Virus record (IMG/VR): IMGVR_UViG_3300041405_000398
Coordinates: 1 to 32,745 of that record
DNA length: 32,745 nt
From: a virus
Strand: one strand, 5' to 3'
The position numbers and the translations under genes are program-made. Positions 1 through 7,922 of the stretch are shown in pieces. Every line of letters starts with the position of its first letter. The stretch's first letter is position 1. A model generated the notes under the pieces. The model made no database searches, was not told the DNA's origin, and saw nothing but the letters and a program-made list of their open reading frames with translations.

Positions 1-1395
1 ATGATGGAAGAAGCAAAGAATTTTGCGGTTGTTTTCAACGGGGAGCTACTTGCTACTCTACCGCCCAATTTATTGAAAGAATTCCTACACAATGAAATAG
101 ACCATTGGAATTGGTTGCGAAAAATTCAAGAAGCGGGACAAGTAGGGGAGGAACTATATAAAAAATTCATCCTTAAGCATATTGAACCAATCATCCATGA
201 CATTGAACAAACATCAACGGTTCATGGTTCTTCTAATATTATCGAAACTACCTATCCCTTTTTTTCAAGCACGAGCAAAGAAGGGAAACTTGTTGAAAAT
301 ACGAGAAAGAAATTTGGAGATATGACTGCAGCACTCCTACTCGTATATCTGTCATCAAGCAGCAAAACGGTAATTTCATCTACCCCCGCACTTCAAGAGA
401 TATTCAAGACTGGCGTTTATTCGTACGAACAAGCCATTGCCTTAAAAATTGCCACTACACACCTGGACTTTGGTATTTTCGGGGAAAAGATAGACACTTC
501 GTTTACAAAATTATTGGAAAAGTCTGAAACCCAAATAAGTGCGTCCATCGATAGAGTTAAAGAAAAAGAAAAAACTCTAGCCGAACGAATGATATCAATT
601 GATTCAGAACACCGAGAATGGACTAGTAAAGCGGAACAAGTACTAGCCCGGAGGATGGACCTATACAAAGACCTTGCAAAAAAAACTCGGAACGAGGCTA
701 AGGACTCGCTAGACGAAGCAAGGGAGTCTTTGAAGAATGCAAAAAAAGATGTCGATTCCGCTTATGCGGCATATCACGCCGAAGTTGATTTAAATGCTTC
801 AGTTGAATACTGGACTGCCAGATGCCGCTCCCACAAGCACTCCAAGCGTATTTGGTTGGGATTAACATTAGCTTTCATGATAATGACATTTGGAGCACTA
901 GTTTCTTATTATTATTATGGAGCAGCATCTGGACTTTCGAGCCATAAAATAATATCTGCACAGGCAACTGCCTCTGAGATAACTACCAACAGTTCTAAAG
1001 GCCCAGCACCAACCACTTCCACCGATCCAAAAGCAGACGTCACTACTCAAGCGCCTAACCTAGTTAATATAATCGGTAAAAGCCCCTCTGAAATTTCTCT
1101 GATAGTCACAGACCTTGCAGGCGCAGCGTTGTTAATCGCACTGTTTGGAGTCTTAATTAGAATTGGATTGCGACAGTTCAACACATACTCTCACTTTGAG
1201 CTTGAATCGGCTGAGCGGATAACCTTTATCAAGACATACATAGCATTATTATCCGAAGGCAAATTGAAAGGTGACGATGACAGGAAGGTGATTCTAGAAA
1301 GCCTCTTTAGAAGCTCTCAGCCTGGAACATCATCTGAAATACCTTTCTCCAGCCCTATAGAGCTTGTCTTAAAGACGCTTGATAGCAAAAAATAA
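1..1395 (+). CDS. Cargo (moron) protein with coiled coil and two membrane segments, function unknown
   Basis: I do not recognise this 464-residue protein with certainty. It has a mostly helical N-terminal half, a charged coiled-coil-like stretch at about residues 160-265 (rich in K, E, D, R and A), a first membrane segment at about 284-306, a Ser/Thr/Pro-rich linker at 310-360, a second membrane segment at about 366-389 and a short cytoplasmic-type tail. This suggests an inner-membrane protein with large soluble ends. The gene is clearly more AT-rich than all its neighbours, stands on the opposite strand to the late operon, and lies beyond the last fibre gene, a classic place for lysogenic-conversion or phage-exclusion genes. 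The window starts exactly at an ATG, so no ribosome binding site can be seen and the true start could be upstream. A defence or superinfection-exclusion role is inference from position and composition only. Confidence 0.8.
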   Translation: MMEEAKNFAVVFNGELLATLPPNLLKEFLHNEIDHWNWLRKIQEAGQVGEELYKKFILKHIEPIIHDIEQTSTVHGSSNIIETTYPFFSSTSKEGKLVENTRKKFGDMTAALLLVYLSSSSKTVISSTPALQEIFKTGVYSYEQAIALKIATTHLDFGIFGEKIDTSFTKLLEKSETQISASIDRVKEKEKTLAERMISIDSEHREWTSKAEQVLARRMDLYKDLAKKTRNEAKDSLDEARESLKNAKKDVDSAYAAYHAEVDLNASVEYWTARCRSHKHSKRIWLGLTLAFMIMTFGALVSYYYYGAASGLSSHKIISAQATASEITTNSSKGPAPTTSTDPKADVTTQAPNLVNIIGKSPSEISLIVTDLAGAALLIALFGVLIRIGLRQFNTYSHFELESAERITFIKTYIALLSEGKLKGDDDRKVILESLFRSSQPGTSSEIPFSSPIELVLKTLDSKK

Positions 1396-1401
1396 GAATA
1401 A

Positions 1402-1429
1402 AAAAGCCCGCTTCTGCGGGTTTTTTTTA
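1402..1429. terminator. Bidirectional rho-independent terminator
   Basis: A GC stem CCCGC/GCGGG (1407-1411 with 1416-1420) and a 4-base TTCT loop are flanked by an A tract on the left and eight T on the right, so the structure works in both directions. It lies between the stop of the plus-strand cargo gene and the stop of the minus-strand late operon, and would end both transcripts. Confidence 0.88.
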
Positions 1430-1455
1430 AACTCTTCTTACAATCTACAAATTAT

Positions 1456-2196
1456 TCAGTATGTAAGAAGCATTTTCTCCAACTCCGTGATCTCGGAGGC
1501 AGTGAGGGCTCTATTAAAAGCCAGCATCCCTCCATGCAGGCTGTAACGCCCAGTCTGAGCTCCTGCATCGTTCACCAGGCCGTATTGCAGGCTTGGGTGA
1601 ACCGCCGTGGTGGCGAACGCCGCATTGGGAATGTTCAACTCGTAGACGCCATTGACGCGGATTTTTACAGTGCCGGTGGCAGCATTCCACACGAACACGA
1701 CAATGGTCTGTGCAGCGGCACTGAGCAGTGGCCCTTGATACAGCGCGGGATTCGAGGTGAAGCCCCCCAATTTGAAGTACAGCCTTCCGCTGTCGTCATT
1801 TCGAATCCACCACGGATTCGTGCCGCCATATGACGACATGCCCAACAAATCGTCGACGATGGCGCAAACCGTCAGCCCACCCTCCCAGCTCGGTACCGTC
1901 GCGCGCCAGATAGAGTTTGGGCTACCGATAACCACGGCAGGGCAGCCTGCTGGCAGAGGGCTAATACTGATCCCGACTTGAGCGCTGTTACGCAGCTGCA
2001 GGTCAATGTCAGGTCGACGGTCCCATAGAGCCTGAGGCTGTGCTCCAGGAACACGACCATGGAGATCGTCGATGTACGGCCAGAAGATATTCCCGTCGAT
2101 GTTGGCTACCGCGATCTCTTCTGGTGAAACATCCATGGGTATATTGGCGATAACGCCAGGAACAGCGCCGATAAAGGTGGCGGAGCGTTGGACCAT
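1456..2196 (-). CDS. LamG/concanavalin-like phage tail protein
   Basis: Predicted 246-residue protein and last gene of the late operon. The C-terminal half has the pattern of a laminin-G/concanavalin-like beta-sandwich: a 'TGTVKIRVNG' hairpin, a 'RYSLHGGMLAFNRALT' segment and a closing 'ASEITELEKMLL' helix are typical of phage and bacterial LamG-3-type carbohydrate-binding modules. It probably decorates or extends the receptor-binding fibre encoded just upstream. The reading frame is open to 2283, but the ATG at 2196 is chosen because AAGGA stands about seven bases before it. This start overlaps the end of the fibre gene upstream (stop at 2207) not at all, leaving a gap of ten bases. The exact ligand cannot be told from sequence. 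Confidence 0.78.
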   Translation of the reverse strand: MVQRSATFIGAVPGVIANIPMDVSPEEIAVANIDGNIFWPYIDDLHGRVPGAQPQALWDRRPDIDLQLRNSAQVGISISPLPAGCPAVVIGSPNSIWRATVPSWEGGLTVCAIVDDLLGMSSYGGTNPWWIRNDDSGRLYFKLGGFTSNPALYQGPLLSAAAQTIVVFVWNAATGTVKIRVNGVYELNIPNAAFATTAVHPSLQYGLVNDAGAQTGRYSLHGGMLAFNRALTASEITELEKMLLTY

Positions 2197-2206
2197 GATG
2201 AAATCC

Positions 2207-4099
2207 TTAGTTGAGCGCGAATACCTTCGCGGCGCTGAAGTTGTACAGTGGATCGTTATCAAAGCTGGAGCGCTCGCGTTCATCCGAGTCGCGGACTGCG
2301 CCGCCTAACACTTCGCCGATCGCATATTTCAGTTTTGTCCCAGTAGCTGGAGCGGCAGAGAGTGTGATGGTCAGGCTGGTTTGATCGGAGTTTACGGTGA
2401 CAGTCATGATCGACACGTTGGTGTCGCTCACATAGAAACCGTATTTCCCGCTCGGGTTCTTCCCTCTCACGGTGTCGAGCACGATCGGGCCAATCGGGCC
2501 CGGCGTCGCGGCAGTGCCATCCACGGTGTTGTTGTAAGCGACAGTGATTTGACTGCCCTGCAGCACCGCTGAGGTTGGACGCAGGCAGTCCCAACGCTGC
2601 CCCTTCAGCCAGAAGCGCTTAGCTCGGGCCTTCAGCTCGCCGACTTTCACGTAGCCTTCGGCCATCAGGTGGGAGCCGTCGTAGTACGCAAACTGATATT
2701 TGGGTGCATAAAGGCAAAAGTCCTGCTCTGTTTCGTGCAGGTGAACCATGGCCATGGCCACGCCTTCGGCGCCGGTCATGCCGGTATTAGTCTGCGAGAA
2801 CATGCAGCGGATCGAACGGCGTGATTGCCCGGTCAATGCCACGGCATCGTCGCGGAAGTTGCTCAGCCACTCCCTCAGATATCCCTCATAGGTCGCCTGC
2901 GGTGTATTCACCTCCGACTCACCGTGCATGACGTCCAGATCGCCGACCCGGTAGGTCCAGCCCCGCTGTTCGCAGAGGAACTGCGCGGCCGTCATGGCGT
3001 TGAACATGGCCTGCCAGACCGTCGTCCCCTTCTTGATCTGTGAGTAGGTCGCGTTGCCACGCCCAGAAACAATGGGCAGCAGCCGTACGTTGTCGTCCCC
3101 GTCGGCTTTGAGTTTCGAGTACAGCCGGTTGGTGTATGAGGACCAGATGGTTTCACCACACACTTCACCATCAAAGCGCTCATGGATCGGCTCGAGGCCC
3201 GTGAATTCTTCAACGGTGGGTGGCGTGTAATTACCGGCGTTCACGAACACGCGAACCCCAATGGGAGAAAGCATCAAGCAACGGTCACCGTGCACTGAGG
3301 GTGCGGCGCTGAAGACTTGACCGGATAGCGGCCCCCCAGGCACGGTGTTAATCGTGCCGCGACTGGCAATAGAGAGCGATTGCCCGGTACCAACATCCCC
3401 CAAGACCAACATCGGAGACGCTGAAGCCTTGATCAACGGCGCCTCGCTGGTCTCATAAACCCCCGCCCTGGTGGTGTACCACTTGTACATGCCGCCGACG
3501 ACCAGGCCACTGACGATGTCGAGAGGGCCGCGGGGGATCCGCTTATCCTGCGCACCATTGATCGCGCTGATCAGATTCGGATTCACGATGTTCTGCAGCA
3601 CCCGGTTGCTGGCCGCCAGTGCGTCAGCACTGGGGTATTGTTTGATGTACAAGGCAGCGCCACTGCTGTTCCGATACAAAGTCAGGTAGGCCGATTGCTC
3701 CACGCTCGGCACACTGAAATATTGGTTATTGGCGGTCGCCACCAGGCCGGCAGCGGTATCCGCGTACAGCCCGGCCGAGAGTTGCGCCGCGTCCCGAGCG
3801 ACCTCGGCCCTAGCGGCTGCAGCGTTCGCCGCGTCGACGGTTTCACTCACATCGTTGCATTGCACAATGATGCGGTAACTGCGATCGCCCTTGGTCACCA
3901 GTAGGTCATACAGTCCGTTCGGTGCCGCGAACTTGATGGCGCCCTGAGCGTCTGCGGTAAACGGGTTGGGCAGGGGCGTCCCATTAGCACGGCGCAGACT
4001 TGCAACCAGGGTCTCGGTGCCGCGCTGATAGAGGTAGCAGGTCGCGCCTGCCATTGCGTTGCCGGCGGCGTCCTGGGCGAAGAAGTTCTTCAGTTCCAC
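2207..4099 (-). CDS. Tail fibre/spike protein with SGNH-hydrolase (esterase) domain
   Basis: A 630-residue protein in three parts. Residues 1-85 look like a particle-binding N-terminal domain ('FFAQDAAGNAMAGATCYLYQ'). Residues 90-125 form an Ala-rich helical stretch. Residues about 228-500 look like an SGNH/GDSL esterase: a GQS block at 239-241 (candidate nucleophile Ser241), a G-E-S block at 394-395 with H392 before it, and a D474-G-S-H477 pair matching the DxxH catalytic motif. The rest (510-630) is beta-rich. Such enzymes usually deacetylate surface polysaccharide (O-antigen or capsule) during adsorption. The start is a GTG at 4099, preceded by AAGGA at good spacing; the ATG two bases away is out of frame. 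The esterase assignment rests on motif order, so substrate and activity are inference. Confidence 0.78.
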   Translation of the reverse strand: MELKNFFAQDAAGNAMAGATCYLYQRGTETLVASLRRANGTPLPNPFTADAQGAIKFAAPNGLYDLLVTKGDRSYRIIVQCNDVSETVDAANAAAARAEVARDAAQLSAGLYADTAAGLVATANNQYFSVPSVEQSAYLTLYRNSSGAALYIKQYPSADALAASNRVLQNIVNPNLISAINGAQDKRIPRGPLDIVSGLVVGGMYKWYTTRAGVYETSEAPLIKASASPMLVLGDVGTGQSLSIASRGTINTVPGGPLSGQVFSAAPSVHGDRCLMLSPIGVRVFVNAGNYTPPTVEEFTGLEPIHERFDGEVCGETIWSSYTNRLYSKLKADGDDNVRLLPIVSGRGNATYSQIKKGTTVWQAMFNAMTAAQFLCEQRGWTYRVGDLDVMHGESEVNTPQATYEGYLREWLSNFRDDAVALTGQSRRSIRCMFSQTNTGMTGAEGVAMAMVHLHETEQDFCLYAPKYQFAYYDGSHLMAEGYVKVGELKARAKRFWLKGQRWDCLRPTSAVLQGSQITVAYNNTVDGTAATPGPIGPIVLDTVRGKNPSGKYGFYVSDTNVSIMTVTVNSDQTSLTITLSAAPATGTKLKYAIGEVLGGAVRDSDERERSSFDNDPLYNFSAAKVFALN

Positions 4100-4114
4100 A
4101 TCGTCATCCTTTGG

Positions 4115-5068
4115 TTATGCGGTGATTGGCTTCAGCAGCGCAGCGAGCAAAGCGGCGGTACCGGCCTTTTGAGTAAATTCGGTCGCGTCAGCAGGACTCG
4201 GGGTTGGTCCCGGTACATGCGTATGCGCGGCCAATTGCGTGTTCATTTCCTGCACCAGGTCGAGCAGGTCGCAGAGAACCTGCAGAACATTTACCCCCTC
4301 AGAACCCAGCCAGGTCTTTTGCGCAAGACTGTGGCGAACCCCTTCAATCCGCTCGTGCATCTCACCGCCCACCGTCAGGTTGAGCTTCTGACCCACCACC
4401 TGGTTGAGGTCACGCCCGGTGGCCAGATGCAGATCGTCAACAGCGGCCAGGCTTGCGCTCCCGCCTGATAACAACTTGAGCGCGCCAAGCGCCTCGATCT
4501 TCTTGATGCCCCCGACTGTCTCGCTCGAATGGTCGTCCACCTCCACCGTGCTGCTCTGGTGGCGTTCGGCATTGGTCAGGCTTTCAACTTCGCGATCGAT
4601 CGACTTGTCACGAATCCGGCCTTCGGTCTGGCGCAGCCAGTTGCCGTCGGCGTCGACCCGCTGCTGAGTCGTCTCGCTGTGTTGCCACACCTGATCGCCC
4701 TTCGGTACCTTCGGCAGGCTCAGCCCGTGCGGCAGGATTGCCTGAATAAACGGCTTGCTCGGTAGGCCATAGGCGAAACACACGACAACTCGGGTGCCTT
4801 CTTCGGGGAAAGCAAAAAAGCCCATCTCGTCGCCGCCCATTGGCATGGGCAGCGGGACGCCGGCCAGCACAGGCAGTCGCGGATCTGGCTCGTCGTCCTC
4901 GCCCAGCAGCTCAAGGTCCACCGCAAAACGCGGACGGAAGTCGTCGCAAATGCCGGCGCCGGCTGGGGCATCGGCCACACCCACGACCCGGGCAAAGCGC
5001 GGCAGGTGATAACCGCCGGTGAGTTCGGGGAATTGCCGCTCTACACTGCGGCGGATTGCGTCTTCCAT
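4115..5068 (-). CDS. V: Baseplate assembly protein V / tail spike
   Basis: A 317-residue protein with the layout of P2 gpV-type membrane-piercing spikes. The N-terminal part contains an OB-fold with 'MGFFAFPEEGTRVVVCFA' followed by 'KPFIQAILPHG', then a repetitive beta-rich region ('VGQKLNLTVGGEMHERIEG') expected to form the trimeric beta-helix, and a C-terminal 'AAHTHVPGP' segment seen in many spike tips. The frame is open to 5251, but the ATG at 5068 begins a family-like N-terminus (MEDAIRRSVERQFPEL). It overlaps the 3' end of the hub gene by 28 bases. Position directly after the hub gene fits the order found in contractile tails. Confidence 0.88.
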   Translation of the reverse strand: MEDAIRRSVERQFPELTGGYHLPRFARVVGVADAPAGAGICDDFRPRFAVDLELLGEDDEPDPRLPVLAGVPLPMPMGGDEMGFFAFPEEGTRVVVCFAYGLPSKPFIQAILPHGLSLPKVPKGDQVWQHSETTQQRVDADGNWLRQTEGRIRDKSIDREVESLTNAERHQSSTVEVDDHSSETVGGIKKIEALGALKLLSGGSASLAAVDDLHLATGRDLNQVVGQKLNLTVGGEMHERIEGVRHSLAQKTWLGSEGVNVLQVLCDLLDLVQEMNTQLAAHTHVPGPTPSPADATEFTQKAGTAALLAALLKPITA

Positions 5069-5751
5069 CGGATCGCCATTTGGTTGCCGGTGAGCGTCAC
5101 CTGGGTGATCCGCTCGCCTTGGTTGATGGATGCACCTGGTCGCAACCCCGGAAGGGCCGCGATCATCGCGCTCTGATTGTTTTGGTAGTCGTTGAACAGC
5201 TCGACCGGCAGCTGCAGCGGCGATCGGGTACCGAAAAAGCTGTCGGTCCAACTGCCCACAAACACTTCGCCGTCGCCCTGCTGCTGCCAGATGAAGTCGC
5301 TGATCCCGAACACACGGGGCAAGCTGTCCATGGCCTGATAGCCGGCGGCCAGGTTGTAAAAAAACGGGGCTTTGACTTTGGCATAAGCCTCGTCTGGTAC
5401 TCGGAAGCTCAGCCCGGTTTTCTGGCTGATCTCGGCCAGTACCGTGCTCAGATCTGCATGGCGCAGGTTGAGCGGTAATGAGTTGGCCAGGATCGCGGCG
5501 AGCTCGCGACAGAAAAGCACCTGCTCAATCGCATTGGACGACGTGCAGCGCTCGACGTAGCCAATGAAGTGGCGCTGCAGTGGGTTGTCGTTGTAGCCGA
5601 TATCGAGAGTTACCAACCCCTTTACCGGTGCCGCCGCCCGGATGGTAAGCGTGGCCCTGCCGGGGGTTCTCAGCTCGAGGCGAACGTCGTCGCTGACCAA
5701 GGGGTACACAGCGCCGCCAATGGTCAACACCTTGTGCAGTTTCATGCTCAT
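5041..5751 (-). CDS. Baseplate hub protein (gpD / Mu gp44-like)
   Basis: A 236-residue protein, probably the hub that connects the tail tube to the spike. It starts with a beta-rich domain, followed by 'DIGYNDNPLQRHFIGYVERC', a typical hub-domain strand pair, and a 'DLSTVLAEISQKTGL' helix as in late-control-D/gp44-type proteins. It is shorter than P2 gpD (about 390 residues), so it belongs to a compact hub type. The start at 5751 overlaps the stop of the upstream gene as ATGA, and a second ATG lies two codons downstream (MSM). It is followed immediately by the spike gene. The fold assignment is by pattern and gene order, without a profile search. Confidence 0.72.
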   Translation of the reverse strand: MSMKLHKVLTIGGAVYPLVSDDVRLELRTPGRATLTIRAAAPVKGLVTLDIGYNDNPLQRHFIGYVERCTSSNAIEQVLFCRELAAILANSLPLNLRHADLSTVLAEISQKTGLSFRVPDEAYAKVKAPFFYNLAAGYQAMDSLPRVFGISDFIWQQQGDGEVFVGSWTDSFFGTRSPLQLPVELFNDYQNNQSAMIAALPGLRPGASINQGERITQVTLTGNQMAIRWKTQSAAV

Positions 5752-6290
5752 GACACACCGCCCAGGTAGTTATCGAGTTTCTTCAACGTGGCCTCGAACC
5801 CTGACAACTCCTGCCCTGCCTCGCCGATTTCACCCGCACCTGGTGCAGTAACGGACTGCCCCGGGGCACCTTGCTGAGTCACGCCCTTACCGGCCCGGCG
5901 CGTCTCGACCCGCTCGGGGTTCGAGAGCTTTTCCGACAGCGTGAACTGAACGAGCCAAGCTCTCAGGGAATCATCCTCCCGGGCGCTGACGCCGTCGGTG
6001 AACTGCACCTGGCGCACGCCAAACGCGGACGCGGTGTCATTGACGACCCGGTAGGTTTTGAGCTGGCCACCGGTGCCGGTCGCTTCTGCCAGGCGCATCA
6101 GGTTGCGTAGATACGCGTTATCGACGAATGGGATTTGCAGCGTGACCGCAAGGGTCTTGGGCTTGAACCCTTTGTGAGCCGAATCGGTGTTGCTGGTCTG
6201 TCCGGACAGATCGTCGCTTTCGATTCGCAGGTTGGCAGTGACCTTGAGGTTTTTGCCGCGTACCTGTTCGCCATCGAGCAATAAGGTCAT
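5748..6290 (-). CDS. Putative baseplate/tail complex protein
   Basis: A 180-residue protein of the late operon. The N-terminal 125 residues are beta-rich with a conserved-looking 'KGFKPKTLAVTLQIPFVDNAYLRNLMRLAE' core, which resembles small tail/baseplate adaptor proteins. The C-terminal tail is Gly/Ala/Pro-rich and ends with a short helix. ATG 6290 overlaps the stop of the upstream gene as ATGA. An upstream in-frame ATG at 6365 would extend into that gene and is not needed. It sits directly before the hub gene, so a baseplate adaptor role is likely, but the function is inferred from place. Confidence 0.65.
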   Translation of the reverse strand: MTLLLDGEQVRGKNLKVTANLRIESDDLSGQTSNTDSAHKGFKPKTLAVTLQIPFVDNAYLRNLMRLAEATGTGGQLKTYRVVNDTASAFGVRQVQFTDGVSAREDDSLRAWLVQFTLSEKLSNPERVETRRAGKGVTQQGAPGQSVTAPGAGEIGEAGQELSGFEATLKKLDNYLGGVS

Positions 6291-7207
6291 AGGCCCACCA
6301 ATTCGCGAACAAAGCCCAAGCCTTTCAGGGATCCGACCAGGAGCACTCCAGCGGACAATCCCCACTCATGACCTGGTGCATCGCCCTGCAGCAGCTGGCG
6401 ACGTAATTCGGCGGCATTACCCGGGCCGATCAGGCGTGCGCGCATGGTGTCGTCAGCGGCGCCGCCGGCGAATTGCGACTTGAGGTTGGCCAATTTCTGC
6501 GCCTGTGCCTGTGCCTGACTGGCTTTGCGCGCGGCCATCTTGGCCAGGTCTGCCATCGGCGAACTGTCCGCGTAGCTCTCCAGTGCAGACAGCTGACTGT
6601 TCAGGGCCTGGGTGGCAGCCTTGGTCACGGTGCAACGCTCCAGGGGCAGAGTCCCCCAACGCGGCAGTGTGCCGGCGGTGGGCAGTTCCCACTTTTCAGC
6701 GTCCAAAGAAAACAGGTTTTTCGCTCGGCGTTCGGCGCGCTGCAGGTCTGGCATGGGCAGCACAGCGTTGAAGCGGGACAAGGTCGCCGCAAACTTGTCG
6801 TAGCGTGTGCCTAGGAACATCACGACCAAGGCGTATTGCGAGCCCGCCGGACGACTGTCGTCACCCGTGTCTTCCAATTTCTCGCCAAGCTGCTGCAGCA
6901 AGTTAGGCGCGGACAGGTATCGCTGGTAGCCGCGGCCCTGCCCCACACCACTTTGGAACGGCGTCACCACCAGGCAGGCCGGCACCTCGCCCAGGGCATC
7001 GGTCAAACCTGCGCGGCCAGCGGCGACGGCGGCTTCGGCGGCGGCACCGACCGGCCCCGGTGAGGTGGTGGCCGAGTCGGCCAGGCCTTCCAGGCGTTGC
7101 CCGGTGCTGGCCAGCTCGCTGCTGGCCAAATCCTTGGCGGCCTCGAGGTCGGTGAGCCACTGGGTGGACTGCTCCGGCCAGCGCATGGTGATGGGGGCCC
7201 AATTCAT
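6287..7207 (-). CDS. Structural protein of unknown role (tail/baseplate region)
   Basis: A 306-residue protein that I do not recognise as a named family. It is Ala-rich and largely helical: residues about 20-80 and 205-260 carry long helices ('ARKASQAQAQAQKLANLKSQF'), and the end is hydrophobic ('LLVGSLKGLGFVRELVGL'). It lies between the fibre assembly protein and the putative baseplate protein, with ATGA overlaps on both sides, so it is made together with baseplate proteins. The ATG at 7207 is preferred over the one at 7225 because it forms the overlap. A tail-tip or baseplate role is inferred from context. Confidence 0.62.
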   Translation of the reverse strand: MNWAPITMRWPEQSTQWLTDLEAAKDLASSELASTGQRLEGLADSATTSPGPVGAAAEAAVAAGRAGLTDALGEVPACLVVTPFQSGVGQGRGYQRYLSAPNLLQQLGEKLEDTGDDSRPAGSQYALVVMFLGTRYDKFAATLSRFNAVLPMPDLQRAERRAKNLFSLDAEKWELPTAGTLPRWGTLPLERCTVTKAATQALNSQLSALESYADSSPMADLAKMAARKASQAQAQAQKLANLKSQFAGGAADDTMRARLIGPGNAAELRRQLLQGDAPGHEWGLSAGVLLVGSLKGLGFVRELVGL

Positions 7208-7914
7208 ACTGGCGCGGACTCCCACGACACTGCGTTGAGCGCGTCTAATTCCGAAGCTGCTCGCGCCGCTGCCAAGGCTTGCTTGAGGTCGTTGGCCTTG
7301 CGCAGGCGCTGCAATTTGAACTCGGTGAATTCATTGCTGACCTGTAGCAGCTGTTCGCTGGAGTGATCCCGGAAGTCGATCACCCCGGATTCATCACGGC
7401 AGCCATAACCGCCGCCAAAGCCGCGCAGGATCAAGCCGGTCAGGTTCAACTGGTCCTCGATCGCCGAGTCATAGAAAAAGCGGCCGCCCAACGCTGCTGA
7501 CCAAAATCCGCCGGTGATCTCCTGCAGACAGGCCAAATTGATCGTCGCAACTTGAGCGGTATAGCGCAGCTCAATCACGGCCGGGACATCGTCAACCCAA
7601 TGGCCATTGCCCCAGATCTGTCCAGGACCCGGCACTTCCAGTGTGTAACCTTTCGGCAACGAGCCCGCACGCTCGATCACCAAGGGCTCGCGAGTTTCAA
7701 CGTTGTAGGCCGTCAACCCTTGGTAGGAGTCAACGAGCTGCCAGCGCCGGCCATCCCAAAACGCTGCTTTTTTATCGGGTACCACTGGCGGCGCGACTTC
7801 CACGCAACCCCCAGGAATCAGCCAGACACCCGGCTCCAGTGGCGAGCGATCGGCCACTTTTTTGCCGGTAAAGATGCCCAGGTGATCGGTTTGATAGACG
7901 ACTTTGGTATCCAT
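7204..7914 (-). CDS. Tail fibre assembly protein (DUF4376-like)
   Basis: A 236-residue protein encoded directly after the main tail fibre, the usual place of the fibre chaperone. The N-terminal half has the assembly-protein pattern 'AAFWDGRRWQLVDSYQGLTAYN' and a 'GHWVDDVP' turn. The C-terminal half ('INLACLQEITGGFWSAALGGRFFYDS', then 'GVIDFRDHSSEQLLQVSNEF') matches the DUF4376 module found on many Pseudomonas fibre-associated proteins. Only eight bases separate it from the fibre stop, and its own stop overlaps the next ATG. The ribosome binding site is weak, suggesting coupled translation. Confidence 0.75.
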   Translation of the reverse strand: MDTKVVYQTDHLGIFTGKKVADRSPLEPGVWLIPGGCVEVAPPVVPDKKAAFWDGRRWQLVDSYQGLTAYNVETREPLVIERAGSLPKGYTLEVPGPGQIWGNGHWVDDVPAVIELRYTAQVATINLACLQEITGGFWSAALGGRFFYDSAIEDQLNLTGLILRGFGGGYGCRDESGVIDFRDHSSEQLLQVSNEFTEFKLQRLRKANDLKQALAAARAASELDALNAVSWESAPV

Positions 7915-7922
7915 GGCAGGTC

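Noticed and set aside
1-8. ATGATGGA at the left end resembles the dusA start at 32605
   Set aside because: Only eight bases match and the following codons differ; it is the start of the cargo gene, so not an attachment site.
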